Positions 23,293 to 31,885 are shown, counted from the first letter of the stretch. The stretch is 56,184 nucleotides of DNA from Mycetocola reblochoni REB411 (GCF_900163835.1 NZ_FUKR01000007.1:1-56184); one strand, 5' to 3'. Notes: generated from the sequence alone by a model not told the origin. Numbers and translations are program-made.

Positions 23293-24653
23293 GCGCCTCG
23301 GCCGCTGGACGCTACCACCTCAACCTCTCGCTCATGCAGCCCGGACACTTCCGCACGGCATGGCGGCTTCCCGACCACGACCCGCGGGCGGTGCTGGACA
23401 TCGGCCACGTCGCTCGGCTCAGCGAGCACGCCGAGCGCGCGAAGATCCACGCGGTCTTCCTCGGGGACGGGCCGGGTTCCACCGCCGCGATTGCCCGCGG
23501 CCCGGAGTCGGGTATCGACCCGACCATCCTGTTCGCCCACCTGTTCGCCCGGACCAGCCGGATCGGCGCGATCGCCACGAGCAGCACCACCTACAACGAG
23601 CCGTACAATCTGGCCAGGCGCTACTCCGCCCTCGACCACGTCTCCGGGGGGCGCGCCGCTCTCAACGCCGTGACCACGCTCAACCCGGCCGCGGCGGCGG
23701 CGTTCGGCTACGAGCAGGAGCTGCCCAAGGCCGAACGCTACGAGCGCGCCGAGGAGTTCCTCGAGGTCGTCACCGGGCTCTGGGGCGCCTGGCAGCCGGA
23801 CGCCCTCGTGGCGGACCGGGAGTCGGGGCTCTACGCCGACCCCGATCGCATCCACCCCATCGATTACCGCGGCGCGCACTTCCGGGTGCGCGGCAGCCTC
23901 TCGCTCCCTGAGTCCGCGCAGGGCAGGCCGCTCATCGTGCAGGCGGGGGGCTCGGCCGGCGGCGTCCGGCTGGGGGCTCGCTTCGCCGACCTCGTGTTCA
24001 CTGTGGCGCAGACGCAGGATCGGGCCAGGCGGTTCCGGCAGGAGCTGGCGGCGGCGGCGCTCGCGGTCGGGCGTCCGACACCGCCGCAGACATCGCTCGG
24101 TGTCGTCCTGCTCATCGGCTCGACGGAGGAGGAAGCCAGGCGTCGCGGCGAGGCACTGCTCGACTCCCTCGGCGAGGAGGCGGGCGAGCAGCTGCTGGCG
24201 CAGCTCGGCATCCCGGCCGGATCGATCGGCCCCGAGCAGCTGATCACCCGCGAGCTGATCGCTCCGGGCGTCGCGGGCAGGGGCTCCGACGGGTTCCAGG
24301 CCAGCACCCTGGCCCTGCTGGAGGAGCGCTCGTTCACCACCCGCGAGCTACTGCTGCGCTCGGCCGCGGGCAACGGGCACCGGCTCGTCCTCGGGACGCC
24401 GGAGCAGATCGCCGACGACCTCGACGCCTGGTTCGACGCCGGTACCGCCGACGGCTTCACCATCATGTCTGCCGACAATGCGGTGGACGCGCCCGCCTTC
24501 CTCGACGAGGTCGTGCCGATCCTGCAGGGGCGCGGCTCCTTCCGCACCGAGTACCGCGGGGCGACTCTGCGCGAGAACTACGGGATCCCCTTCCCTGAGC
24601 CCGCAGGGGTGGGCGCCACCGTTCCGGACAGGCCGGCCGCGTCAGCGGGATGA
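23289..24653 (+). CDS. LLM flavin-dependent monooxygenase (NtaA/SnaA/DszA family), second
   Basis: A full-length 454-residue member of the FMN-dependent NtaA/SnaA/DszA branch. Landmarks: YHLNLSLMQPGHFRTAWR, HAVFLGDGPGS, SSTTYNEPYNLARRYSALDHVSGGRAALNAVTT, ERYERAEEFLEVVTGLW, DYRGAHFRVRGSLSLPESAQGRPLIVQAGGSAGG and LVLGTPEQIADDLDAWFDAGTADGFTIMS, read in pieces. The family's WNVVT appears as LNAVT, a substitution in the flavin-site strand. It starts at a GTG overlapping the previous stop and is the last gene before the permeases. Probable role: oxygenative C-S or C-N bond cleavage with reduced flavin from an unlinked reductase. Confidence 0.9.
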   Translation: MSASAAGRYHLNLSLMQPGHFRTAWRLPDHDPRAVLDIGHVARLSEHAERAKIHAVFLGDGPGSTAAIARGPESGIDPTILFAHLFARTSRIGAIATSSTTYNEPYNLARRYSALDHVSGGRAALNAVTTLNPAAAAAFGYEQELPKAERYERAEEFLEVVTGLWGAWQPDALVADRESGLYADPDRIHPIDYRGAHFRVRGSLSLPESAQGRPLIVQAGGSAGGVRLGARFADLVFTVAQTQDRARRFRQELAAAALAVGRPTPPQTSLGVVLLIGSTEEEARRRGEALLDSLGEEAGEQLLAQLGIPAGSIGPEQLITRELIAPGVAGRGSDGFQASTLALLEERSFTTRELLLRSAAGNGHRLVLGTPEQIADDLDAWFDAGTADGFTIMSADNAVDAPAFLDEVVPILQGRGSFRTEYRGATLRENYGIPFPEPAGVGATVPDRPAASAG

Positions 24654-24695
24654 GTCGTCGCCGCCCCCGCACCCGCCGTGTCGTCATCATGTTTC

Positions 24696-24727
24696 GTCCC
24701 GCGGCGGCGGATGACCGCGGGCGGGAC
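24696..24727 (+). terminator. Imperfect hairpin between the monooxygenase and permease genes
   Basis: GTCCCGC and GCGGGAC flank a GC-rich interior that pairs imperfectly. The hairpin lies 43 nt after the monooxygenase stop and 66 nt before the permease GTG, in a 139-nt gap. It may attenuate readthrough and adjust permease dose, or be a processing site. No T-tract is present. Confidence 0.35.
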
Positions 24728-24792
24728 AGGCCATCCCCGCGGCCGTTATCGTCACACACCATCACCATCGCTACCGCCTGAAGAGGACCGCT

Positions 24793-25743
24793 GTGCTCCA
24801 CTACGCCGCACTCAAGATCGGCCGTGCCCTGTTCGTCATCTGGGCCGCATTCACGATCACCTTCCTGCTGCTGTTCGTGCTGCCAGCCGAGCCGGTCGAC
24901 CTGCTGTTCGACCCGGCAGAGCTCAACACGATCCCCGAGGACGTCCGGGCCCAGGTCGCCGCGAACTACGGCTTCGACAAGCCGCTCCTCCTGCAGTACC
25001 TGGACCGTCTCGGCCACGCGGCCGTCGGGGACTTCGGCACCTCCGTCCAGTCCGGCCGGCCCGTCACCCAGGCGCTGCTCGAGGTGCTGCCGAGCACCCT
25101 CATCCTGTCGGTCGGGGCGCTGCTGCTCGCCGTCGTGATCGGCTTTGCCATCGCCCTGCTCGCCACCGCCACGCGTCGGCCCTGGCTGCGCAACCTGCTC
25201 GAGTCGCTGCCCTCGGCGGCCGTGTCGGTCCCGGTGTTCATGTTCGGCATCGTGCTGCTGCAGGTGTTCTCGTTCGGACTGGGCTGGTTCCCGTCCTTCG
25301 GCGACGGTGGTTGGCAGAGCCTGGTGCTGCCGCTGGTGACGCTGGCGATCCCCGTGTCCGGCCCGATCGCGCAGCTGCTGGTGCGCAGCTTCACCGGCGA
25401 GATGGGGGCAGGCTACGTGGTGACCAGCTTCGCGAAGGGGGCCACGCGCGGTCAGGTGATCGTCGGCGACGTCTTCCGCAACGCCAGCCTGCCCGCCCTG
25501 ACCATCGCGGGCATCACCTTCGGCAATCTGATCGCCGGCTCGGTGATCACCGAGACCGTGTTCGCCCGCCCCGGCGTCGGCCGGCTCACGCAGGGCGCCA
25601 TCAACACACTCGACATCCCGGTCGTGCAGGGCATCGTGGTGTTCGTCGCCGCGAGCTTCGCCCTGATCAACCTGATCGTCGACCTGATCTATCCGCTGCT
25701 CGACCCGCGCCTGCGTGCCTCGCTCGCCGCCCGAACCTCCTGA
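24793..25743 (+). CDS. ABC transporter permease (DppB-like)
   Basis: The first permease of a peptide/nickel-type importer, 316 residues with about six helices. The N-terminal helix with ITFLLLFVLPAEPVD and the segment YGFDKPLLLQYLDRLGHAAVGDFGTS are DppB hallmarks. The ATPase-contacting EAA-type loop is present as SFAKGATRGQVIVGDVFRNASLPALTIAG, read in parts, and a late ETVFARPGVGRLTQGAI follows. The start is GTG with AGAGGA upstream. The second permease follows after 9 nt. It should pair with the binding protein encoded 9.5 kb upstream; no other importer is in the island. Confidence 0.92.
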   Translation: MLHYAALKIGRALFVIWAAFTITFLLLFVLPAEPVDLLFDPAELNTIPEDVRAQVAANYGFDKPLLLQYLDRLGHAAVGDFGTSVQSGRPVTQALLEVLPSTLILSVGALLLAVVIGFAIALLATATRRPWLRNLLESLPSAAVSVPVFMFGIVLLQVFSFGLGWFPSFGDGGWQSLVLPLVTLAIPVSGPIAQLLVRSFTGEMGAGYVVTSFAKGATRGQVIVGDVFRNASLPALTIAGITFGNLIAGSVITETVFARPGVGRLTQGAINTLDIPVVQGIVVFVAASFALINLIVDLIYPLLDPRLRASLAARTS

Positions 25744-25752
25744 GGACTGGCC

Positions 25753-26652
25753 ATGACCGTCGACATCACCGATCCCCGTGCCGCCGAGGTCATCCCGGCC
25801 GCGCATGGACTACGCCCCCGCCGCCGGATCGGCATCGGTGCCCGGCTGACGGAGGCGCTGCGCCAGCCCGTGCTCGTGCTCGCCTGGTTGGTCGTGCTCA
25901 CCGCCGCCGGTTGGGCGCTGTTCCCCTGGCTGTTCACCTCCGTCAGCCCCTACGAAGGCAACCCCGCGCTCAGCTTCTCCCCGCCGAGCTCCGAGCACAT
26001 CTTCGGCACGGACCGCCTCGGCCGGGACCTGTTCGCCCGCTCCGTGTACGGCGCGGGCACGACGCTCACCGCCACCCTGCTGGCCGTGCTCATCGCCTTC
26101 GGCGCGGGAACGCTCGTCGGCCTCATCGCCGGATACCTCGGCGGCGCCGTCGACACCGTGATCATGCGCGTCATCGACGTGCTCCTGTCCATCCCCAGCC
26201 TGCTGCTGGCGATGGTCATCGTCTCGGTGCTGGGCTATTCCACGCACAACATCGCGATCGCGGTCGGTATCTCGGCGATCGCCTCCTTCGCACGCGTCAT
26301 GCGTTCTGAGGTGATTGTCATCGTCAACCGGGACTACGTGCGCGCCGCCTACGGTCTCGGCGTCGGCCGCCTCGGGGTGGTGCTGCGGCACATCCTGCCC
26401 AACTCGCTGAGCTCCGTGGTCGCCCTGGCCGCCCTGGAGATCGGCACCTCCATTCTCGCGGTCGCGTCGCTCGGCTTCCTCGGCTACGGTGCCCCGCCGC
26501 CCGAACCGGAGTGGGGCCTGCTCGTCGCCGAGGGCCGCGACTACCTGGCCGTCTACCCGTGGATATCGATCCTGCCCGGCATCGCCCTCGCTCTCGTCGT
26601 GATCGCCACCCACCGCATCAGCACCTCATTCCGGAAGGAGCACCGCCGATGA
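25753..26652 (+). CDS. ABC transporter permease (DppC-like)
   Basis: The second importer permease, 299 residues, has an N-terminal cytoplasmic extension, a first helix at about residues 38-58 and then HIFGTDRLGRDLFARSVYGAGTTL, the unmistakable DppC/OppC signature. About five more helices follow. The coupling loop lies in NRDYVRAAYGLGVGRLGVVLRHILPN. The C-terminus reads GAPPPEPEWGLLVAEGRDYL, also family-typical. The stop overlaps the ATPase ATG by 4 nt. The imported substrate is unknown; these systems carry peptides, opines, glutathione, metals or other small polar compounds. Confidence 0.92.
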   Translation: MTVDITDPRAAEVIPAAHGLRPRRRIGIGARLTEALRQPVLVLAWLVVLTAAGWALFPWLFTSVSPYEGNPALSFSPPSSEHIFGTDRLGRDLFARSVYGAGTTLTATLLAVLIAFGAGTLVGLIAGYLGGAVDTVIMRVIDVLLSIPSLLLAMVIVSVLGYSTHNIAIAVGISAIASFARVMRSEVIVIVNRDYVRAAYGLGVGRLGVVLRHILPNSLSSVVALAALEIGTSILAVASLGFLGYGAPPPEPEWGLLVAEGRDYLAVYPWISILPGIALALVVIATHRISTSFRKEHRR

Positions 26653-28349
26653 GCGAGCAGCCCACCGCCCGCGCCGAGGGGGCCGCCGTCCCCGCCGAGG
26701 ATGCAGCCGGGACGAAGCCGCTGCTGCAGATCGCCGAACTCCGGATCGACTACCGTGCTCAGGGGCGCAGCTGGTCACCCGCGGTGCGTGGCGTGAGCCT
26801 GCACGTCGACCCCGGCGAGACCGTGGCGCTGGTCGGGGAGTCCGGATCGGGCAAGACCACGCTCGTCCAGGGCTCGCTCGGGCTGCTTCCCGCCAGTGCG
26901 CGGGTCAGCGGCGGTTCGATTTCCTACTCCGGGGTCGACGTGACCGGGTGGCGCGACGCGCGCATGGCCAGGGTGCGCGGCAACTACGTCGGATTCATCC
27001 CGCAGGACCCGAACACCTCGCTCAACCCGGTCAAGAAGATCGGCCAGCAGGTCATCGAGGCCGTTGCCTTCAACGAGCGCACGGCGGCCAGCAGCCAGGA
27101 GCACATCGACGCCGCGCTGGAGAGCCTGCGCACCGCCGGGCTGGCCAACGCCGAGCGGGTGTTCCACCAGTACCCGCACGAGCTCTCCGGCGGGATGAAA
27201 CAGCGTGCGCTCATCGCCATCGCGCTCGCAGGCAAACCCAAGATCATCGTCGCCGACGAGCCGACCAGCGCCCTCGACGTGACCGTGCAGCGCGTGATCC
27301 TCGACCACCTGGAGACACTGCGCACCGAGCTGGGCATCGGCATCCTCCTTATAACCCACGACCTGGGCGTCGCCCTGGACCGCGCCGACCGCATCGCCGT
27401 GATGCAGCGCGGCGAGATCGTCGAGCACGGCCCGGTGCGCGAGCTCATCGCCAACCCGAGCAGCGACTACACCCGGCGGCTGCTGGCCGCGGCACCGTCC
27501 CGGCACCAGGGGCGGCTGGCCCCGAGCCCCGGCCTGCAGCCGCGCACGCCGGGGGAGGGCATCGTCGTCCGGGCGGAGCAGCTGCGCAAGCAGTACACCC
27601 TCCGCTCCGCGGGCGGGCGGAGTCTGGTCAACGCACTCGACGGTGTCGACCTCGTCGTGCGAGCGGGCACGACCCACGCCATCGTAGGAGAGTCCGGCGC
27701 GGGCAAGTCGACATTGGCCAGCATCATCGCCGGCTTCGCCACCGCGGACTCGGGCACCGCCTGGGTGGGCGAGCGCGAGACCACCTCGCTGTCGCACCGA
27801 GAGCTGCGTGAGGTACGCCGCGATCTGCAGTTCGTTTTCCAGAATCCGTACACCTCGCTCGACCCGCGCTTCACCGTGGCGAAGCTGATCGCGGAGCCGC
27901 TGCGTGCCTTCCGGGTCGCCACCGGCCGGGCCGAGCTGATGACCAGGGTCAGAGAGCTACTTCGTGCCGTTGCCCTGGATGACAGCTATCTGCAGCGCAC
28001 CACGGCGCAGCTCTCCGGAGGCCAGCGTCAGCGCATCGCGATCGCGCGGGCGCTCGCGCTCAATCCGCGGGTGATCGTGCTCGACGAGGCGGTCAGCGCG
28101 CTGGACGTGTCCGTCCAGGCGCAGATTCTCCAGCTACTGGTCGACCTGCAGACCGAGCTGGGGCTCAGCTACGTCTTCGTCACGCATGACCTCGGCGTGG
28201 TCCGGATGATCGCCGACGACGTCACCGTGATGAGGGACGGCGGCATCGTCGAGCACGGGACGGTGCAGGACGTGTTCCTTTCCCCGCAGAGCGATTACAC
28301 CCGCGCGCTGCTTGGCGCGATCCCCGGCACCCGTTTCGCCACCGTCTGA
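26649..28349 (+). CDS. Double ABC ATPase (DppD-DppF fusion type)
   Basis: One 566-residue chain contains two ABC ATPase domains and energises the importer at the cytoplasmic face. Domain 1 (about residues 22-270): Walker A GESGSGKTT, signature LSGGMKQRALIA and Walker B IIVADEPTSALD. Domain 2 (about 300-560): Walker A GESGAGKST, signature LSGGQRQRIAIARAL and Walker B VIVLDEAVSALD, followed by THDLGVV. Domain 2 reads DEAVS where DEPTS is usual; this variant occurs in the family and keeps the catalytic Glu. The fused form is common in actinobacteria and proteobacteria. It overlaps the permease by 4 nt and is followed after 15 nt by the second shortened LLM-like gene. Confidence 0.94.
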   Translation: MSEQPTARAEGAAVPAEDAAGTKPLLQIAELRIDYRAQGRSWSPAVRGVSLHVDPGETVALVGESGSGKTTLVQGSLGLLPASARVSGGSISYSGVDVTGWRDARMARVRGNYVGFIPQDPNTSLNPVKKIGQQVIEAVAFNERTAASSQEHIDAALESLRTAGLANAERVFHQYPHELSGGMKQRALIAIALAGKPKIIVADEPTSALDVTVQRVILDHLETLRTELGIGILLITHDLGVALDRADRIAVMQRGEIVEHGPVRELIANPSSDYTRRLLAAAPSRHQGRLAPSPGLQPRTPGEGIVVRAEQLRKQYTLRSAGGRSLVNALDGVDLVVRAGTTHAIVGESGAGKSTLASIIAGFATADSGTAWVGERETTSLSHRELREVRRDLQFVFQNPYTSLDPRFTVAKLIAEPLRAFRVATGRAELMTRVRELLRAVALDDSYLQRTTAQLSGGQRQRIAIARALALNPRVIVLDEAVSALDVSVQAQILQLLVDLQTELGLSYVFVTHDLGVVRMIADDVTVMRDGGIVEHGTVQDVFLSPQSDYTRALLGAIPGTRFATV

Positions 28350-28364
28350 TCAGAGAAGGCCGTC

Positions 28365-29249
28365 ATGACATCCTCACCACCGCTCCTGCTGTCCCTGTCC
28401 GGCAGGCTGCCGGCCCTGCTGCGCGAGCAGCACCCCGCGCTGATCGAGCAGCTGCGGCGGGTGGCCGGCACCGTCGGCGCCGTCGTCATCGGCGCGAAGG
28501 CGCGCCCGCTCTCGCTCGACCCGGTCGCCGTCGCGACCGCGCTGACGGTCAGGGCTCCCGGCCTCGGCCTGATCGTCGCCTGCGACGGCGTGCGTGACTC
28601 CCCCTACAACGCCGCGCGCCGTCTCCTCTCGCTCGACCACCTCTCCGATGCACGCAGCGGCGTGCTGTTCAGTTCGGCCCAGGCAAGCGCGGCGCAGACT
28701 GCGGAGCGGATCGGCGTCATCCGGGCGCTGTGGAACTCGTGGCCGAGGCGCTCGCTGCGGGCCGACCGCGAGCGCGGCGTGTACGCGAACACCGAGGATA
28801 TCCGCCGAATCGACCACGTCGGCGAGCACTACCGCGTCGACGGCCCGCTCAACTCGCCGAGCAGCAGACAGGGCGAGCCGGTCTCGATCTGGCTGGTGTC
28901 CTCGGAGGCCGAGCTGCGTGCTGCACAGGGGCTGGTCGATCTGGTGCTCGTCGAGGACGAGCAGCTGATCGAGCGATGGCGCGAGGGCGATCCCGCGGGA
29001 CGCCCGGCTCTGGCCACGGGGCTGGATGCCGCCGAGGCCGCGGTGCGCGTTCGCACCGTCGGCGGGCTCGACGAGCTCGTAGCGCTGTCCGACGCACTCG
29101 CCACGACTGACACCGATGCCGATGCCGATGCCGATGCCGATGCCGCCGACCGCGCGACCGCGCCGCGCACCCTGCGCGGCTCGCTCGAGCTGCCGGCCCG
29201 CAGCGTCGAGCTGTCCGGCAAACCCCTCGCCTTTGGAGCCGCACTGTGA
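28365..29249 (+). CDS. Shortened LLM-like protein, partner of the following monooxygenase
   Basis: The 294-residue protein starts MTSSPPLLLSLSG. By eye it keeps the middle of the NtaA-type fold: VRDSPYNAARRLLSLDHLSDARSGVLF matches the family YNEPYN.AR...LDHLSGGR region, and IRRIDHVGEHYRVDGPLNSPSSRQGEP matches the D..GEHF.V.GPLN.P.S.QG block. The N-terminal strands are abbreviated, the flavin-site WNVVT is FSSAQ, and the C-terminal GTPEQIAD...ADGFN block is absent. A hexanucleotide repeat encodes an Asp-Ala tract near residue 250. Its stop overlaps the GTG of a full-length monooxygenase. This mirrors the other shortened gene, with the order reversed, and suggests a non-catalytic subunit. Confidence 0.75.
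   Translation: MTSSPPLLLSLSGRLPALLREQHPALIEQLRRVAGTVGAVVIGAKARPLSLDPVAVATALTVRAPGLGLIVACDGVRDSPYNAARRLLSLDHLSDARSGVLFSSAQASAAQTAERIGVIRALWNSWPRRSLRADRERGVYANTEDIRRIDHVGEHYRVDGPLNSPSSRQGEPVSIWLVSSEAELRAAQGLVDLVLVEDEQLIERWREGDPAGRPALATGLDAAEAAVRVRTVGGLDELVALSDALATTDTDADADADADAADRATAPRTLRGSLELPARSVELSGKPLAFGAAL
29115..29144 (+). repeat. GATGCC hexanucleotide repeat inside a coding sequence
   Basis: Five in-frame copies of GATGCC encode an alternating Asp-Ala tract near the C-terminus of the shortened LLM-like protein. Copy-number change would alter linker length by two residues per unit without shifting the frame. Confidence 0.9.
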
Positions 29250-30523
29250 GCACCCGCACCGACCAGCTGACCCTCAACGTCAACCTGCAGGCCTTCGGGC
29301 AGCGCCCCTCCGCCTGGCAGTTCGGCGACGACGCCGCCGACGCTCTGATCACCCCGGGGCACTGGATCGCCTCGGCGCAGGCGGCCGAGCGGGGTCTGCT
29401 CGACGCCGTGTTCTTCGCCGACCAGCCCGTCCTGCACAACCCCAACCCCCGGCCGGGCAGCCAGCTGGAGCCGATCGCCCTCGCGGCGTTCATCACCGCG
29501 GTGACCGAGCACATCGGTGTGATCGCCTCGGCGTCCTCGACCTACAACGATCCCGTCGAGCTCGCCGAACGGCTGCTCGGCACCGACGTCGTCAGCGGCG
29601 GCCGGCTCGGCTGGAACATCGTCACCACGTACAACTCCCGGGTGTCGGGCAACTTCGGGGGCGGGGAGACTCCTGCTCGCGCCGCCCGCTATCGCCGAGC
29701 CGGCGAGTTCGTGGAGGCGGTCAGAGCCGTGTGGGGCGCGGCAGCCGGCGACGGCCGGTTCCGATTCGACGGCGAGGACGTCCGTGTCAACGGACGCACC
29801 GCGCTCGGCCCCTCGGCCCAGGGCGCCCCCGTGCTGTTCCAGGCCGGCGGCAGCGAGCAGGGGCGCGAGCTCGCGGCTCGCCACGCCGAGGGCGTGTTCT
29901 CCGTGGAGCTCACCCTCCCTCGGGCGATCGAGAACTACGCGGCCCTCAAGCGCCGCGCGTCGGCCCTCGGTCGTTCCCGCGGTCTGCCCAGGATCACGCC
30001 GGGCCTGTCGCTCGTGATCGGAAGCACGGTGGAGGAGGCCAGGCGCCGCTTCGACGAGTTCGAGTCCCGCGTGCCCGACGGGTACGCGCTCGGCTCGCTG
30101 AGCAACGTCCTCGCCCACGACGCGGCAACACTCGAGCTGGACGCCCCGATCCCCGCAGAGATCCTGGACAAGCCGTGGGACCCCGACGAACACCCCACCT
30201 CGGCCGGGTACCGACTCACCTTCCTCGACTGGATCCAGGAGCGTCGGCTGCTGAGCGTGCGCGAGATCCTCCGCGACTTCGGCGGCTACGGCTCGCGCAT
30301 CATCGTCGGAACGCCGGAGCAGATCGCGGACGACATGGAGCTGTGGTTCCACTCCGGTGCGGCCGACGGCTTCAATCTGATGATCGACCGCTTCCCTGAG
30401 GGGCTCGTGACGTTCGCCGACGAGGTGGTGCCCCTGCTGCAGGGCAAGGGCATCCACAAACGCGAGTACGGACACTCCACCCTGCGTCACACGCTCGGCG
30501 TCGCGGCGTTCCGCGCCGACTGA
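29246..30523 (+). CDS. LLM flavin-dependent monooxygenase (NtaA/SnaA/DszA family), third
   Basis: A 425-residue full-length member. Landmarks: TLNVNLQAFGQRPSAWQ, DAVFFADQPVL, SASSTYNDPVELAERLLGTDVVSGGRLGWNIVTTYN with an intact WN-VTT flavin-site strand, NFGGGETPARAARYRRAGEFVEAV, LGPSAQGAPVLFQAGGSEQG and IIVGTPEQIADDMELWFHSGAADGFNLM, read in parts. It starts at a GTG overlapping the stop of the shortened LLM-like gene, so the two products are made in coupled amounts. It is the last plus-strand gene of the island and converges on the second SfnB-like gene. Probable reduced-FMN-dependent C-S bond cleavage; the substrate is unknown. Confidence 0.9.
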   Translation: MSTRTDQLTLNVNLQAFGQRPSAWQFGDDAADALITPGHWIASAQAAERGLLDAVFFADQPVLHNPNPRPGSQLEPIALAAFITAVTEHIGVIASASSTYNDPVELAERLLGTDVVSGGRLGWNIVTTYNSRVSGNFGGGETPARAARYRRAGEFVEAVRAVWGAAAGDGRFRFDGEDVRVNGRTALGPSAQGAPVLFQAGGSEQGRELAARHAEGVFSVELTLPRAIENYAALKRRASALGRSRGLPRITPGLSLVIGSTVEEARRRFDEFESRVPDGYALGSLSNVLAHDAATLELDAPIPAEILDKPWDPDEHPTSAGYRLTFLDWIQERRLLSVREILRDFGGYGSRIIVGTPEQIADDMELWFHSGAADGFNLMIDRFPEGLVTFADEVVPLLQGKGIHKREYGHSTLRHTLGVAAFRAD

Positions 30524-30539
30524 GCGGATCCGTCGGCCG

Positions 30540-30571
30540 CTGTCCGGTCGGGCTGCTGTCTGGTCGGGATG
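30540..30571. repeat. 16-bp direct repeat at a convergent gene end
   Basis: Two 16-bp copies, CTGTCCGGTCGGGCTG and CTGTCTGGTCGGGATG, lie in the 54-bp gap between two convergent stop codons. They fit the window-wide pattern of short repeats at gene 3' ends. No stem-loop terminator is obvious. Confidence 0.7.
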
Positions 30572-30577
30572 GCGCCG

Positions 30578-31885
30578 TCACTCGCCGGGCCGGAACGCGC
30601 GGTCGGCCGACGGGCGTCCGTCCTCGTCAAACGGGGCGAACGGGCTGGCGTAGAAGCGGCCGTTGACCAGGTAGTCGCCGAGCAGGCGCGGCTTGACCGC
30701 GACCGGGTTGTGCGAGGCGATGGTCCTGGCATTGCGCCAGTGCCGGTCCAGCGCCCGCTCCGTGCTGGCGAGGCTCGCGCCCGCGGCGTCGAAGAGCCGT
30801 GTGGTCGCCTGGAGCGCGGTCTCGATCACGGCGACCTGGCTCGCGAGGGTGTGCACGCTCAGCAGCTCGTATGGCACCCTGCTCCCCTCCGGGTCGGCGT
30901 GGGCGCGGGCGTTGGCCGCATCCAGCGTGTCGGCGGAGGCGTGCAGCAGCGCCTGGGCTGTGGCGTGGGAGATGTACAGCGAGCCGACGACGTCGAGGGC
31001 GTGGTCCCCGAACGCCTGTTTGCGCGGCGGCCGGACCACGTTCACGGTGATCGCATCGTCCACCACCTCGCGGACGATGCCGGTGAGGGTAGCCAGGTGG
31101 TACAGCTGTACGTAGCTTTGGTGCTGCGTGACCTCGGGGTCGATCGCCAGCACGCCGAGCGGGTGGACGACGGCGTCGTCGAAGGCCGTGCTTCCACTGG
31201 CCGAGGTCCGCTGCCCGAAACCGGTCCAGTCGGGATCGCGACGCACCGCCGCCTGATCCGTCGCGACGATGGCCCACATGGCCCGGCCCGACTCGTCCTC
31301 CGCGGAGGCGCGGATGTAGTCGGCGTAGAGCGAACCGCTGGAGTAGTACTTGTGGCCGCTGAGCCTCCACCCGCCGTCAGCGGCGCGGTGCACCCTGGTC
31401 GCCGGGGCGTTCGGCGCGGGGGTTTGCGCGTTGCCGATGATCCGCCCGGTGGCGATCTCGCCGATCCAGTGGTCGCGGACCTCCGGGGGGATGCCCGACT
31501 GCTGCCGGAGGATCTCGATGAAGCTGAAGTGCCCGCGCAGCGCGTTTGCGACGCCGGGGTCGGCGGCGCCGAGGTCGCTGAGCAGCGCGAACAGCTCGAC
31601 GAGGGGGACGTCGATGCCGCCGTCGGCTGCGGGAACCCTCAGGCGGGTGAAGCCGGAGTCGACGAGAGCGCGCATGCCCTCGTTCTGGAGTCGACCGTCA
31701 CGATCGTCAGCGACCGCGTCGGATCGGATTGTCGCGATGGCGGTGGCGAAGCGCTCCCTGAGTTCGTGGAGCAGGCCGGAGCCGCGCGCCTCCGTCAGCT
31801 CGTCCAACTCGACGCGCCGGCGGTGCGCCGCCGCAGAGGGCTCCGCTGCGTCTGCCGCTCGAGGCGTTGTGGCTGCTGCCGGCAT
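30578..31885 (-). CDS. Acyl-CoA dehydrogenase-fold flavoprotein (SfnB-like), second
   Basis: A 435-residue protein of the SfnB/DszC-type flavoprotein branch, clearly paralogous to the one at 18875. Shared landmarks: LVDSGFTRLRVPAADGG, RLSGHKYYSSGSLYADY, FGQRTSASGSTAFDDAVV, LFDAAGASLASTERALDRHWRNARTIASHNPVAVKPRLLGDYLVNG, read in parts. It has a longer, Ala-rich N-terminus than its paralogue. The ATG at 31885 follows GGGAGGA at a good spacing. A possible -10 (TAGGCT on the minus strand) lies about 107 nt upstream, so unlike many genes here it has a real leader. It is alone on the minus strand but belongs functionally with the island. Likely an S- or C-oxygenating flavoenzyme. Confidence 0.87.
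   Translation of the reverse strand: MPAAATTPRAADAAEPSAAAHRRRVELDELTEARGSGLLHELRERFATAIATIRSDAVADDRDGRLQNEGMRALVDSGFTRLRVPAADGGIDVPLVELFALLSDLGAADPGVANALRGHFSFIEILRQQSGIPPEVRDHWIGEIATGRIIGNAQTPAPNAPATRVHRAADGGWRLSGHKYYSSGSLYADYIRASAEDESGRAMWAIVATDQAAVRRDPDWTGFGQRTSASGSTAFDDAVVHPLGVLAIDPEVTQHQSYVQLYHLATLTGIVREVVDDAITVNVVRPPRKQAFGDHALDVVGSLYISHATAQALLHASADTLDAANARAHADPEGSRVPYELLSVHTLASQVAVIETALQATTRLFDAAGASLASTERALDRHWRNARTIASHNPVAVKPRLLGDYLVNGRFYASPFAPFDEDGRPSADRAFRPGE

Noticed and set aside
15300-30523. Sulfoquinovose catabolism, suggested by monooxygenase plus aldo/keto reductase
   Set aside because: There is no sulfoquinovosidase (GH31), no SmoA-like flavin reductase and no sugar-type binding protein; the importer is peptide/nickel type.
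13553-31885. Recent horizontal transfer of the sulfur island
   Set aside because: No integrase, tRNA end, direct-repeat boundary or visible shift in base composition marks its edges, so I see no positive evidence for it.
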